64,000 nt of DNA. Origin: Anseranas semipalmata (lineage: Eukaryota > Chordata > Aves > Anseriformes > Anseranatidae). Both the position numbers and the translations under genes were made by a program. Below, piece by piece: positions 12,501-24,600 of the stretch (positions are counted from its first letter, which is position 1; every line of letters starts with the position of its first letter). The DNA lies in assembly GCA_013399115.1 (NCBI GenBank), contig VXAA01001239.1, positions 192,948 through 256,947 of the forward strand, in the 5' to 3' direction. Under the pieces are notes generated by a model that worked only from the letters and a program-made list of their open reading frames with translations, did no database searches and was not told where the DNA came from.

Positions 12501-15500
12501 TGTTTTGTCCTTCACTCCCAGGATGACAACATGGCAGACCGAGACGGACACTCTCTGCTCTGATGCTCAAAGGTATGACAGGTCTCTGATGCAATCCTCC
12601 AACAAAAGAAATCTTGTCCCAAAAAAACAAGAATACAGCCTTTCGAAACCAGGCTTTCAGTTCTACAAGTTCCCCGATCAAAAAAGCTAAGTTAAAGAAT
12701 ATTAAGCTTACTTAAGTTTACCTAAACAGCTAGAATGTTAAATGCAATTTAATCACTTCGCTCCCAGGGTTGCCTCTCAGCTTAATTAAGGCAATTTAAT
12801 TAAAAATAACAACTTTCAGCAGAAGATGCTATGGAAGGCCAAACATTTACTACCTATAGTAACAAAAGCAGTAAGTAGCTCCCCTCAAGACGAGACTAAT
12901 CCCTGCCCAGGATTTTCTCAGCTCTATGCCCTTCTAGCCCCAGCAGTGACCTTCCAGCATATGTCTGGGGAAGACCAGCACAGATCGTACCAATGCATCA
13001 CTGGTACAGTCTGCCAGCTTTTGATGACCACAGATTTCCTGAACCAGAAATAGGATCTTGTTTCCAAGAGTTCTTGACAGATTTAGACATAACATTTCAG
13101 ACTTAATGCAGTGCATAAGCTTAAAAACACGTTAAGGACAAAATGAAGTCCATACATATAACTTCAACAGTTTTGTGTTGCCTTCCGAAATACCCTGATG
13201 TTCAGTGCCATTTTCGGAGCAGCCTGGAGCCTGTGTGCCTGGTGCATGAAGCCACAAACCGGGGTCAGGGTCTGCCCTGTATTATACACCGGCTGTCACG
13301 TATTCCTCTAGAACAACATTCAGTGTCACACTTTTCATTTTTCGCTTGGCAGATGGGTATCTAAAAGTGAAATGTGGGCATGAATACTGATGCCTTTGCA
13401 CATACAGAGAAAAAAATGAAGTATGCATACCATTCTCACTCAAGTCTGCAGAATTTCAAAACATCTTAAAATCATGAAAAACGGGTGAACTAGGAAGTCA
13501 GGAAACCTTATTTTGCAGAAGTTGACATTTTTGATGAGCTTTTGGGTACAGAGCTCTGCCTTTATGTCAGTGAAGACTTAGACAACAAGGTTAAACCATT
13601 CACTCATCACTGATGCCTGTTTACTTCTGATGGCTCCTTCCAGAACAGACAAAAAGGCCTTATGTTTGGATTAAATAAATAATTCTGTCAACCGTTAAAG
13701 AGCATTTAGATGAAATATATATAATCTTGAACATATTTTGAGGGCAGTGCACAGTGTGGTACAGACCTTGAGGATGATGCAGTATGCAGGAAAGAAACAA
13801 GTTGCTTTTTGTCCAAGTTACCTCTCTGAATACAGACAGAAATGCAATGATAAAAATTATGTAAAATGCAGGCGCATTTCAACTCACATCACTGAATCTA
13901 GACTCATCTCAAAGAACCAGATGTGCTATGGAGGGTAAAATAACTGACCATGTATTTTTCTCCCTTGTCTATAAATCTGGCAGTTACATGATCATATAGT
14001 AGTTTCTCTTCCAACTTCTAAGAAAAACCAAAGGATACAACACTTCCCCAATGTTGCAAATTTTTATTCACTTTAGGATCACTTATAGATTTTGTAGAGG
14101 TGATTTCGCACAGATCTCTTCTAATGCAAGAGACTTCAGTACAAAATAGATTGATTTCTTTACAAGTATTAAGCAAAATTAAATACAGGCTGTTGATTAA
14201 TAACGTTAAATATGTGCAATGCATCACTAAAGAAATTTCACAGAATTGTTGAAAAGCTGGCTGGAAGTTAACACAGAAATATAAATGAGACATGAAAAAA
14301 TTGTGCATTAGATACCTAAATTCATCTTCGTGATACATAGCTATTTAAGTGATATGTGTCCTCTAAAGCTAGTAAAGATCTTAATAACAAGGTTTACAAT
14401 TCGTTACCCAGATGGCTGACTGGGTTCATCCAGAAACTTCCACAAGAGAACAGGCACATACTAAAGGCAAGGTGCTTTGAACAGTCTAGTTGTGATCACA
14501 GAAATACCACATCCCTATCATTGACTGACAGACACGTGGCTAAGACTGTTACCCTTCTGTAAAAACTAATGCTGCCAGGTTTTGTTTTTCGTTTGTCTAA
14601 CACCAATTTGAGTTGTACTGATGTGGGAGAAATAAGTGGCTCATTAATTCATGTACAAAAATAATTTTTTTGCTTCCTGAAAGACACATTCTTAGTTTTA
14701 TTTAAATATAGGTTTGATTTCAGTTTCCTTTGCATTGGGAAGAAGAGAAGCAAGTGTTGCCTTCTTACTGATCAATTAAACAGAAAAGTTATGGCCGCAA
14801 TATTTGTTAAGTCCAGCACATTTTACATAGACAACATTTAGCTCCATACAGGGCACCCTTGGCATCCTTTTCTCCAAATGTTTGAGAAACTTGTAAAAAA
14901 GTTTTAGTGCAACAAAATACATTGTGAAACACAACAACATTCTGCTTTTGCAAAGCATAATGCCCATTTTCCTGCACACCTGTGAGTGCTGGAAATACAC
15001 TTAGTGATTAGAAAAAATTGAAGTCCTGTCCATTTTTTAAGGAGAAACGATGAAGAAGCAGGGAGCCCCATGTTCAGGGAAAGCACAGCAGACAAAAATA
15101 ATGGCTAGCTCTGCAGCTCTGACTGCCAATGAGATGCAGAAAGTGCTGGGAGAGCAAAAGTACTGAAAATTGTCTAATGCTTAAATCTACACCTCCATGA
15201 GCTATACAGGATTTAATATATGTATATATCTTAGTCCAGGCTAAGGCAACATCAGAGCAAACAATTTAGCCTTTTACTCTACAGCAGTTGCAGCACAACC
15301 GAACCACTGCGATGAGAATTTGGTGTAATTTCTGCATCTCTGGTAACACGGCATTTAGATCTAGAAGTGCACACAGCAAGCATTTCATGCTCAAGGTGAG
15401 GCTCTTCATGGAAAAATCTGGTGGGGGGGAAAAGTGCTTTTTGCTTGCCCTTTTTGATTGGTATCACGAACATCACACACACATTGTACAAGAGCCATGG

Positions 15501-18012
15501 AGGGTTTAGATGGCACATAAATGTAGAACAGATTCACGCTTGGGTGGAAAATCTGCTTCAGTTTATAGGACAGGTTTGGATGATCCAAGCCTGACGTTCC
15601 TCACGAAGAACCAAGTTCTCAGCACGCTGCGGGCAAGGCAGCGCACTGAGATGAGAAACCATGAGCCAGGAGAAGCCATCCCTGGAAACTCAGGGACTGG
15701 GAAGGTAGGACCCACAGATATCACCGGCACGTTTTGCAGGCTGAACATTAGCAGTGCCCAGCTGCAGCTCAAGATCAGCTAGGACAAGCGCCTGACAGCT
15801 CACTTCATCCAGAGCCAAGGGTGGATGTGGTGTGGATCCAACACTTTGGCCTGCATTTCTGAAGCTTAATGGTTGCCAGAAAAGAGGAGGCCATCACATA
15901 TTAAATGTGACAGATAGCCACCAGCAATAGGCAGTCCCATTAAGCCTGGCTTTATGATCCCAAGGTGTGGGATATTTTCAGCTCTCCCAGTGACAGAAAG
16001 CCCCACCAGGGACAGCTTTGTCATGGCAGAGTGCGTAAAGACCTTGTGCTGCTTCCAACGGGAAGATGATTTCTGGAAGAGACTGCTACAATGACAAGCT
16101 ACAATAAATAAAGTATTATATCTAAATAAAAAGGCTAGTCTGGCAGATAGTGACAGGGGGTTGGGGGGAGGATCTAGTGGGTTACAACACTGTGTTAGCC
16201 AGGTCTTCCAGTAGTATTAGAGATGAGAGGTTGGATGTGTCCCTCTCTATCTGCAATGAGAACCAGGGGTAGTTAGGGTTTTATACTTCTCTGGGGTGGG
16301 AAGGGAAAAGAAAAGAAAATGGGAAGAATGGCACCTGGGCTCCATTTTCCAGAGAAGTTGAGAACTGGGATCCTGTGAGCAGGAATAAAGACCATTCAAA
16401 GCCTGTCACAAAGTAAGATCTGCAGGTGGGCTTTGCTAAGGCCTCCAATTAATCTCCTAACAACTTACCATAATTAGATTATGAAAGCCACCAACTTAGA
16501 TAGCCCAGCCTGCTCACCTGCACAAACTGCACCTTCCTTCTGAGTCATCATTCTTTCGTTTAGGACGGACATTTGGGGAAAGGCAATCGGATGTTAAATA
16601 TTTGTGAGCAAGTATTTGTAAGCAATCTCCAAATCGGGACTTTGGAATACAGTCCAATAGATTGTTGTGTTTATATGCTGCATTTTCTACCAACTAATAA
16701 TAAAAAAGATAGCTTCTTTAAGCTGAATAGGTTTCTGGAGAGTTAACTGATCTTCCTATAATCATTCCTGTTGTAAGCCTCTACTTTCAGAAAAGGGAGC
16801 AATGCTGCAACTTGAAAACATTCCAAACAGCCAGATTCCTGTGCATCCAGTCTAACAGCATCTCTAAATCTCTAAGCCTGTGAGCCTCCAGATTACTCAG
16901 TATCCTACGCAGCAGAGACATAAATCATGACCGCTGTTGCAGGTAATTGAAACTAACAGCGTGATGCCACCAGGTAGCATGACGCCCTGCGTACATTTAT
17001 TACCCTGGTGAGGACCCATCACTCTAATAATTGCATTTCACATTTGGAGACAAAATCAGATATGACTTTGGACAAGATGATAACGAATTCATAAATCTTC
17101 AAATAAATTTCCTTAGTGAATCAAAAATAATCTGCTTTTTCTAATCCAAAAGACCAAAATATCACACAGCACTTTTTTAAATAAAAGGTTTTCCTATTTG
17201 GGACTGTCTGTGTGCAGGAGGATGTACTACACTAACCAAAAACAAGGAAGAATCAGGATGCGTGATCAGCACAGAACAAGACACAAACTACATACTTCTG
17301 TTGCACATTTGTATACTTTAAGGGGGTTTTAAAGCTTTTTTAAATGTTCAGTAGCTTATTCTGGTAGAGCATCATTCTGATACCCCAACTAATAAAACAA
17401 AGAAACAAGGTACTTCTTTAAGGATTTTTGTTGTTGTTTTACCACACATTGAAAAAGGCTTCTGAATGCACACATGCTGTTACCTGGAGGTAGCACATCC
17501 TAGCATGCCTCAAGCATAAGCAAAAAGAAGAGTTGTTTCAAGAACATTTAACATTCCAGTTTGGGAACTAGGCACAATCTAAGTGCAAGCACTCTCTCTT
17601 AGGTGCTAAACTTACTGAGCATTTCTTTGAAAACTTTCCCTCAGCAGACACATTAATGCTGATAAAAATGATTCACTGCTTATGAAAAGGGAGACACGGC
17701 AACATGCAGCAATATTCAGCAAGATGATGTGTAAGTATGGGAAGCACACGGTCTGCAAAAAGATTTCCATGCCCTGCTTGCACCACTGACCGCTCAACGG
17801 CACTGGGCAAGTCTTATTTTTATGCCACCCCCTCTTACAGATGGATATGTGGTACAGTACTCACCGTGAAATATTCCCAGCCATGATAGTGTATTAAGGA
17901 CTCACCATTTACCACTTGTATAACACCAGGTTTTGGTGGTGTTGTTTTGTTTTTAAGAGGATTATTAATCCTTGCAATAAAGGATTAACATTCTTCAAAA
18001 CAGAAAGTAGAT

Positions 18013-18085
18013 GCAGTGGCACAGGGGTTAGACGCTGGTCAGACCAGTCTGGCGAAGGTGCCATTACAAATCACTTTGGCACAGT
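18013..18085 (+). repeat. Possible ancient tRNA-derived SINE (MIR-like) relic
   Basis: The stretch has a box A-like word, TGGCACAGGGG at 18017-18027, and about 44 bases downstream a decayed box B-like word, ATTACAAATC at 18063-18072. This matches the box spacing of a tRNA promoter, and the order of words between them loosely follows the tRNA-related head of MIR-type SINEs. It cannot be a working tRNA: box B is eroded and no clean cloverleaf closes. It is weak evidence from one copy. Confidence 0.3.
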
Positions 18086-18184
18086 CAGCACTGAGTAAGC
18101 TGGGACCGAAGGAAAGTGCAGGAGGCAACTGCCATGCAAGATTTAAAGCCTACTAGCTCTACTAAAACAAATAATTCAATAAAA

Positions 18185-18208
18185 ACAATAACAACAACAA
18201 CAACAATA
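18185..18208. repeat. AAC trinucleotide microsatellite
   Basis: Consecutive aac units ending just upstream of the CpG-rich block that begins near 18232. Confidence 0.85.
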
Positions 18209-18231
18209 CATCAGTGAAACGCTGACACTTC

Positions 18232-18660
18232 TCAGCCGCCACTGATGCCACCAAATGTTCGGCCGATGGAACGGGGCTTGGTTAATAGCAGGCCGTGAGC
18301 TGGCCCCTCACGCTGTGAGATGCTCAGTTCCAGCACCCTTCCTTCTCGCGGCGTCCCAGCACCGCCGGGACCTGCAGCGGACAGGGAGCACCGCGGCGCA
18401 AGAGGCCGGGTAACGTTTCCCAATTCTTTCTGTGCACAACCTCCCAGCCCTGGGCAGGGAGGAAAGGCGTCTCCCGATGTCGGCATCCCCCCAGCAGGGG
18501 GTCAGCACTCTGAAGCAGTGCTCGGGGCTGTGCCGCTCGCTGTCTATCCTGCATGGGCGGCTGTCACCGGGAGCCACGGGTTTTGCAGCTGGGCAGGGGT
18601 GCGCAGCCGCCTTCCGCGCACCGCAGCGATGCTTCCCCGCGGAAACTCACGCAGATGCCA
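18232..18660. promoter_or_regulatory. Small CpG-rich block (possible CpG island)
   Basis: This 430-bp block has a high GC content and many CG dinucleotides (for example 'tctcgcggcgtcccag', 'accgcggcgcaag' and 'cgcgcaccgcagcg'), unlike the AT-rich kilobases on both sides. A reasonable minus-strand donor, CTGC followed by GTGAGTTT, is at about 18646-18656. Overlapping open frames on both strands come from the composition and match nothing I know. It could be an alternative promoter, an orphan intragenic CpG island, or an old GC-rich insertion. Confidence 0.4.
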
Positions 18661-21600
18661 GAAACAAAACACAAGGGATGTATCCGCTTGTCGGGAAAGA
18701 GCATACAAAGAAGGTTTTTCTTTTAGACGTTGTTCACGGGATTCTGCATTTTAAAAGGCGATCACAGAAAGGCAATTATTTAGAATAAAGTATCAATTTT
18801 TTAGGGTGATGAAATAGTTTCATTAAGTATCAAACATCTGTTCCGTAGGAATGGCCCATTATTTGCATAAAATCTGTGTGTCACTCTACAAAATGAATGC
18901 TTTCTATGCTAACAGTGTTGCGGAGGAAGAGCTTTGTCAAGCTGGATTCATACAAACAACTGTACTTGCTTTACTTTCTTAATGAAAAACTTTCATTGCC
19001 AGACTGACTGTAGTAGGAAAATTACAATGTAGTGCTACACCACGGTTAAAAATCCTTTTGGCCTCTGATGTTTGATGTAAAAATTGTTCCAAGCATAAAA
19101 GAACAGATGCTGACAGCCATAGCAACTCTCAGTGTTCATGCCAGTGAGCCATATTTGCTTGAAAAGGCTATTCATAACATGAATAGTGCTTCATCTGAAG
19201 AGAACTCTATTATACAATCTGCTATATATTTGCAGCAAAAGGGACCCCCCCAAACACCCCCACTGATTTTTTTTCCTTTATCCAACTTTACTTGTTCTAC
19301 AACATCCTTTTGTTATGTTATCTGCTTCACAGCTCTGAACACTTCTTGTTTATACATCTGGCGCATAAAGCAACAAACCAATGCTAAGCAATTCACAATG
19401 TAACTGGCAAAATGTATCCTCAGATTGGTTTAAGAATTCCAAAAATGCAAAGGTTTAGAAGATAACATTCTGAGAAACCTGATCTGTGTATCATTTTATG
19501 ATCCAGCTTTCTCCCTGAAAGCATGCCGTCCCCCCGAGGCCAGCAGCAGGCGCACCAGCTGCAGCACTGGGATGACTGGAGCACTGGAGTCTCGGCTATT
19601 TCAGTCTTGGTGTCCAGCTAGACTAGACATCAATGACAAAAATATCAGATCTGCCCAATCTAGAAAGAAAACAAATCATTTCCAAGTACCTTCTCATTAG
19701 AGGGGGTATCCTGCACTGTGCAAAGCAGGACTTCGCTCTTTATTACAGACCTATGTCAGCTGCATCTTGGCTGCAGAAGACACTCCTCGCTCTCACGCCT
19801 GTGCTATCTAGCTGTCCTCATCCTACCCTTAAAACACGACTACCAGCACTCAAACTAACCATACTGCAACCACGGCTGCATAAAGCCCGGTTACATTTAT
19901 CTTTGAAATACCTGGGTCATGACAAATGACTTCAGCTACACACACTGCGAAAAATATGCAGATAGCAACTCTAACTTGAGGACATTTCCTTTTCTCTATT
20001 ACAGAAGCACGCATTTTCAACTGAACTGTGAGGTGTCAGATCCACTGCAAAATAGCCAGCATGCTGTCTTCTTTAAAATTTCTTCCTTGAAAGAACAGTC
20101 ATTTCAGCCTATTAATATGTATGTGATATAATACTTAAAAAACAATTGACAAAAATCTTACTTATCTGGATAGAAAACCGAAGATACTGGTAAATTGTTG
20201 GGTAAGGCTAAACATCCCTTAAAAAGCTGTTAGGCAAACACACGGTTTGAACACCCTAACTGCCCACCACGAGCAGAACAAGCACTTTAATGTCACCCGT
20301 GTTTGATGCCCGCAATGATTCCCTATTCCAGCATGCAGTCTGGATAAATGGCACAGTGACTTCTCCTTGGGGTGACTGAACACATTGAATTAGATCCCAG
20401 CTTGTCACACGGTGCAGAGTCTCATGCCCCTGAGCGACTTACTCTGTTGTCAAGAGTAGCACAATAGCTGCTTTCAACACAGAAACTGGTTTCTGACATT
20501 ATATATTGTCAACTCCATTTGCAAGTAGCTGACTTGAAATGATGGAAAGCAGGCACAGCAAACTGGAGCTGCTTGACAGCAAGCCTACCTTGGACAGTCG
20601 GGTCACGGATTCACTGCCAAATTTTGTAGTTCATCACGTCTAATCTGTAGCATGCATAACAAATCACTGGAGCACAAAAAACGTCATGTAAAACCGGTAG
20701 CGGCTTACGATGCGAGTTACAAAGTCTGCTGATTCTCCCTGCTGTTTTGAAAGCTCTTCATTTGCAACAGTCAGCTGAGATTATGCGACTCTGCTCGTTT
20801 GCTGTCTTGCACTGTTTTCTTCTTATACCTTTGTCTCATTCGTGACGTACATTAGATGGTTGCCTCATGCATTAGACAACACAAGTTGCTGTTTCTCTGG
20901 TCCAGCACTGCTAGGTGCATCAAACCTGTGAAAAGCGTCTCTTTATCCCCAACAGCAGCTCCACTGAAGTCGTAGGGAGCATCGCAATCCATTTCAGGGC
21001 AGAATGAGGTCTTCAGAGATCAAGCTAAAGCACAGATGTTTGAATTAATCTTCCAGCAACTGGAAATTCTTGAGGGGAAAAAAAAATTACTGTTATTAGT
21101 TTTAAGAGTCCAAGGCAAGGCTCACTGATCCTTCAAGTATGACAGAAATTTTTTTTGTACAGGCAGGAAAATGTATCAGGGTTGTTACGAAGATATGAAG
21201 AGGAGATGCCTGCTCCCACATGGAAATTAATGAATAAGCAAGCTAGGGATTTGTTTTTGGAAATCCTGATGTTCCTCTGAACTTAAGGCCCAAAGCTGGT
21301 GCTCCAGCGTTTCTGCCTTTACCCAGACTTGTTTACCCAACTCATGAATCCTTCAGAAAGGTGACAGAAGAGTTTCTCTGTAGTCTTGGCTCTTTTTCTG
21401 TTTCCTCTTTGTAGAGTCAAAGTCAGCCTGAAGTCCACATAACTAAAACCAACCTCTTGCTCCCAGGCATATCACGGTGACCTCTTATTTATTTCAGACA
21501 GCAAATTTAACAACTGTTTTGGGCTGTCATAGCTAAGTTGTCACTTCCTGCAGGTGCTAGCAAGGATCAGATCTCTCTTCATCTACAAAACCAGAATTAT

Positions 21601-24600
21601 TGCCGTCAAGCCTCCTTATCTTCCATGCTGACTGGAGAAACTTGCTTTTTGCTGGCCTGGCACAACAGACTTGCAGCCTCATCGCTGTCGCTGGCAGTGC
21701 TGCTTTTGAACACGATCACGACAAATGTGCCCTGTGTATTAAACACATGCATGGACAGGCATAGGCACATGTAATCAAAGAGGAAAGAACATCTTCAGAA
21801 TCTTCTCTGCTTTTATGTATGTGCTCAAGAGAAATGTATTCCTGTGGACTCCACTTATACACCACAAACATATCACTTTTTGTTCAGTCTAGAAGCACAA
21901 AAGCATTAAACGATGTAATAACCATGCTGTCGAATTAGCAGATGAAGTACTACTGCATATATTGCGCAGACAATCAAGCAGAGGAACACAGTGGTTAATT
22001 CCTCGGTCTAAAGTTACACAAGGTGTGAAAGCCAAAACTCCAGTAAAGGCGTTTGACTCTAACACATGGTTCTCCCTTTCGGCAGTCTTTGGTCACAGCC
22101 AACATTTGTCAACTTAATGTCCCAAGTCATTTTCCATCCCACATCGGGCATTAAATCACTTTGCATTGCTGTTCTTGAATCTAAACATAGATAAGCTTTG
22201 TCTACAAGGAAAGGAAAAAATGAAGAAACGGTACATGGACTTTAATTTTGGTTTGACCCGGATCAGTTACAAAACAACTTCAATAAGCTGAGCTAAAACA
22301 GAAATGGAAAATATTCATGACACCTTTCAGTTAAGTCAGCTTTAAAATATCTTCTCAGATCCAACTGTCACCAACCTTTCTGAAAGCCTTTTTTTAAAGC
22401 AGGAGATGACAGATCTAGGGGAGCATTATTCTTCACAGTGCTTCAGCAATTAGCAGTTGCAGAAAAAAATACAACTCTTGCCTGAGACAGTAGAGCTATT
22501 TTATGTGATATCCATTTCATTTTTCCCTTTCTTAATGAGGATTTAGCTTTTTTCGAGAAGCCCACAGCTATCAGGAGATCTACATCTCAGTATTAAGAAA
22601 CTCAGTGTTCTTGCTGGTCATGTTAATAATAGTAAAGAAAAGGGTAATGTTTAGAAAACAGCTCTTGATGCACACACATTAGCGCAGGAGGAACCCAGCT
22701 TTTCTGTTAATAGTATGTAAGAGAATTTGGCATCATTTCGTATTTTCTAATGCACTGGAAAACTCTCTCTTTGACTCCAGATGTCAACAACCTCACTGCT
22801 ACTCTCCTTCCCTCCAGGACCTGTGTCACCAGGCGCTGCCAACGGGAGACCTGCCAGCCCAGGGAGAGCCCAGCACCGCGGTACGAACACGCGACCAGAA
22901 GCAGCAGCCCTACAGTGCTGACGCAGTCACGATTTTTGGAGTGTAGCTGTTTTCGTGTGTCCTGCTAACCTGGAGAGCTGCTGGAGCTCACACTGACATC
23001 CAGGAAACTGCAAATAATCTCAAAGGTTTAATTCTCATCTCACCTTCGCTAGCAGTGAAAATGTAGTTTAGATTGCTGGGGAAAATGTTCATCTATTGTT
23101 TCTTATTTTGCATGATGACAGTGACTGGCATGACACTAATGCTATATTAAACTGTTCATAGTTAAAAACAGACATAGATGTAGGAAGAGTAAGCATAAAG
23201 CAAACAAACCATCTGTTACTTTTGGGAAAAAAGGGGAAAATCTGAATATCTAGAGTTTACTTGATTTTCAAAGGAAGTTTCTGAACCTTGGCAAAGAAGG
23301 TTTTCATACAGTGTAATTGAAAAAAGCTCTGAGAAACAGACACGCCTAAACAGACATAAATACAAAGAATCATAGAATTATATATATATGTGTGTGTATT
23401 TATTTTACAAGACACACTAATACTGTAGGCAATGAGGAAACTATTCACAGAAACCAATGCTGACCGGTGCCTTTGGTAGGTAAGTCTGTTATACATTATC
23501 CTGACAACTATATGAGACTGCTGAAGCCAAGCCTGTGTCTTAAATAACCTGTGCTGACCTTCATGTCCTTCAGATATGAAAACAGTGTGCCAAGGATTCA
23601 TTGTAAGTGGCTTTATGAACATAAGATCTGTCACAGTACATGAAATATTAAAATAGAAATATAAAGTTAGTTTCCCCCTAGCAGGCATTAGAATTTATAG
23701 AGAAAACAATATTTTTCCTAAAGGAAAATATTCTTCTCTACTGAACTGTTATTTGATATAATGTGCCAGAGTTACAAATGTCAAACCACTGTAGCATGCA
23801 TTAACCTACGAACCATTTCTTGTCATAATATTAAAAAGCCATGGTACCAGTGCATTAAGTCTGGTATTAATGCATTAAGTAATAGTTGAGCAAAAATACA
23901 GGCACTAGACAGGTAATCAATTAGAGTTAGATTTGCCTTAGGCATTAATTATACTTTATGACATTATCTTTCAAAGTGTTTTCATACAAAGAAGAACAAA
24001 TAATCTACGTAACGTAAACATTTCACACTGTGAACCAGCTTGGCATTCCCCCTTCAGATACGGTTTATAAAAAAAGAAGTAAGAAGTGTCTGCTTTGTAC
24101 ACAGGTAAGTGTTGTAAGGACCCTCGCCGCTGTACGGCGCGGTGTCTGCTTGCACCCCAAAGCACTGCGGAGAACCCAAGTTTCACAGAGTCAGTCCCAG
24201 TGTTACCTCCAGTAGAAAAATGAGTTCATTTTACATCAGTCCATCTCCCTAGGCACTGAACAGATGTACACATCGGCAATACGACGTGCTAATGGGCAAG
24301 TTCGTATGCAAGAATTAGGGACTGGTGATGAACATTAGTTCCTTAAATATTTAAGAAAAATAAGGAATCTTTTGCAAGGCAAAAGAAAGTTCTTTGTTGG
24401 TAAATAAAAAATTATTAATGATGTTGAACATCATGACACTGGAGTCCCAGGGAAAATGCAAAATATTAGTGCAGCTTGTAGAAGATAAAATAAAAATGTG
24501 AATACCAATTTTATTTCAAGAAAACTCCATGCCAAATAAGATGAGGTTGTACAAAAACTGAAAGAATAAGGCAATATGTATCACACCTTAGCAAAATCTT

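Larger units (their letters stand above)
6218..18230. other. Gene-free stretch, likely intronic or intergenic
   Basis: AT-rich non-coding DNA with no exon I can support. It holds a C-run (9240-9250), a palindrome that can form a 10-bp stem with a 6-nt loop (9300-9325), an AT/TA microsatellite (9539-9570), a G-rich run near 16157-16170, a possible tRNA-derived SINE relic (18013-18085) and an AAC repeat (18185-18208). The part from about 8900 to 10640 is nearly free of open frames and rich in ATTA-type words; it could include conserved non-coding elements, which cannot be judged without alignment. Confidence 0.5.

Noticed and set aside
16957..16980. Possible second CTCF core (CCACCAGGTAGCAT)
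   Set aside because: Two positions depart from the core consensus, including the invariant GGC.
18013..18085. Functional tRNA gene
   Set aside because: Box B is decayed, arms do not pair cleanly, and there is no terminator-length T run directly after.
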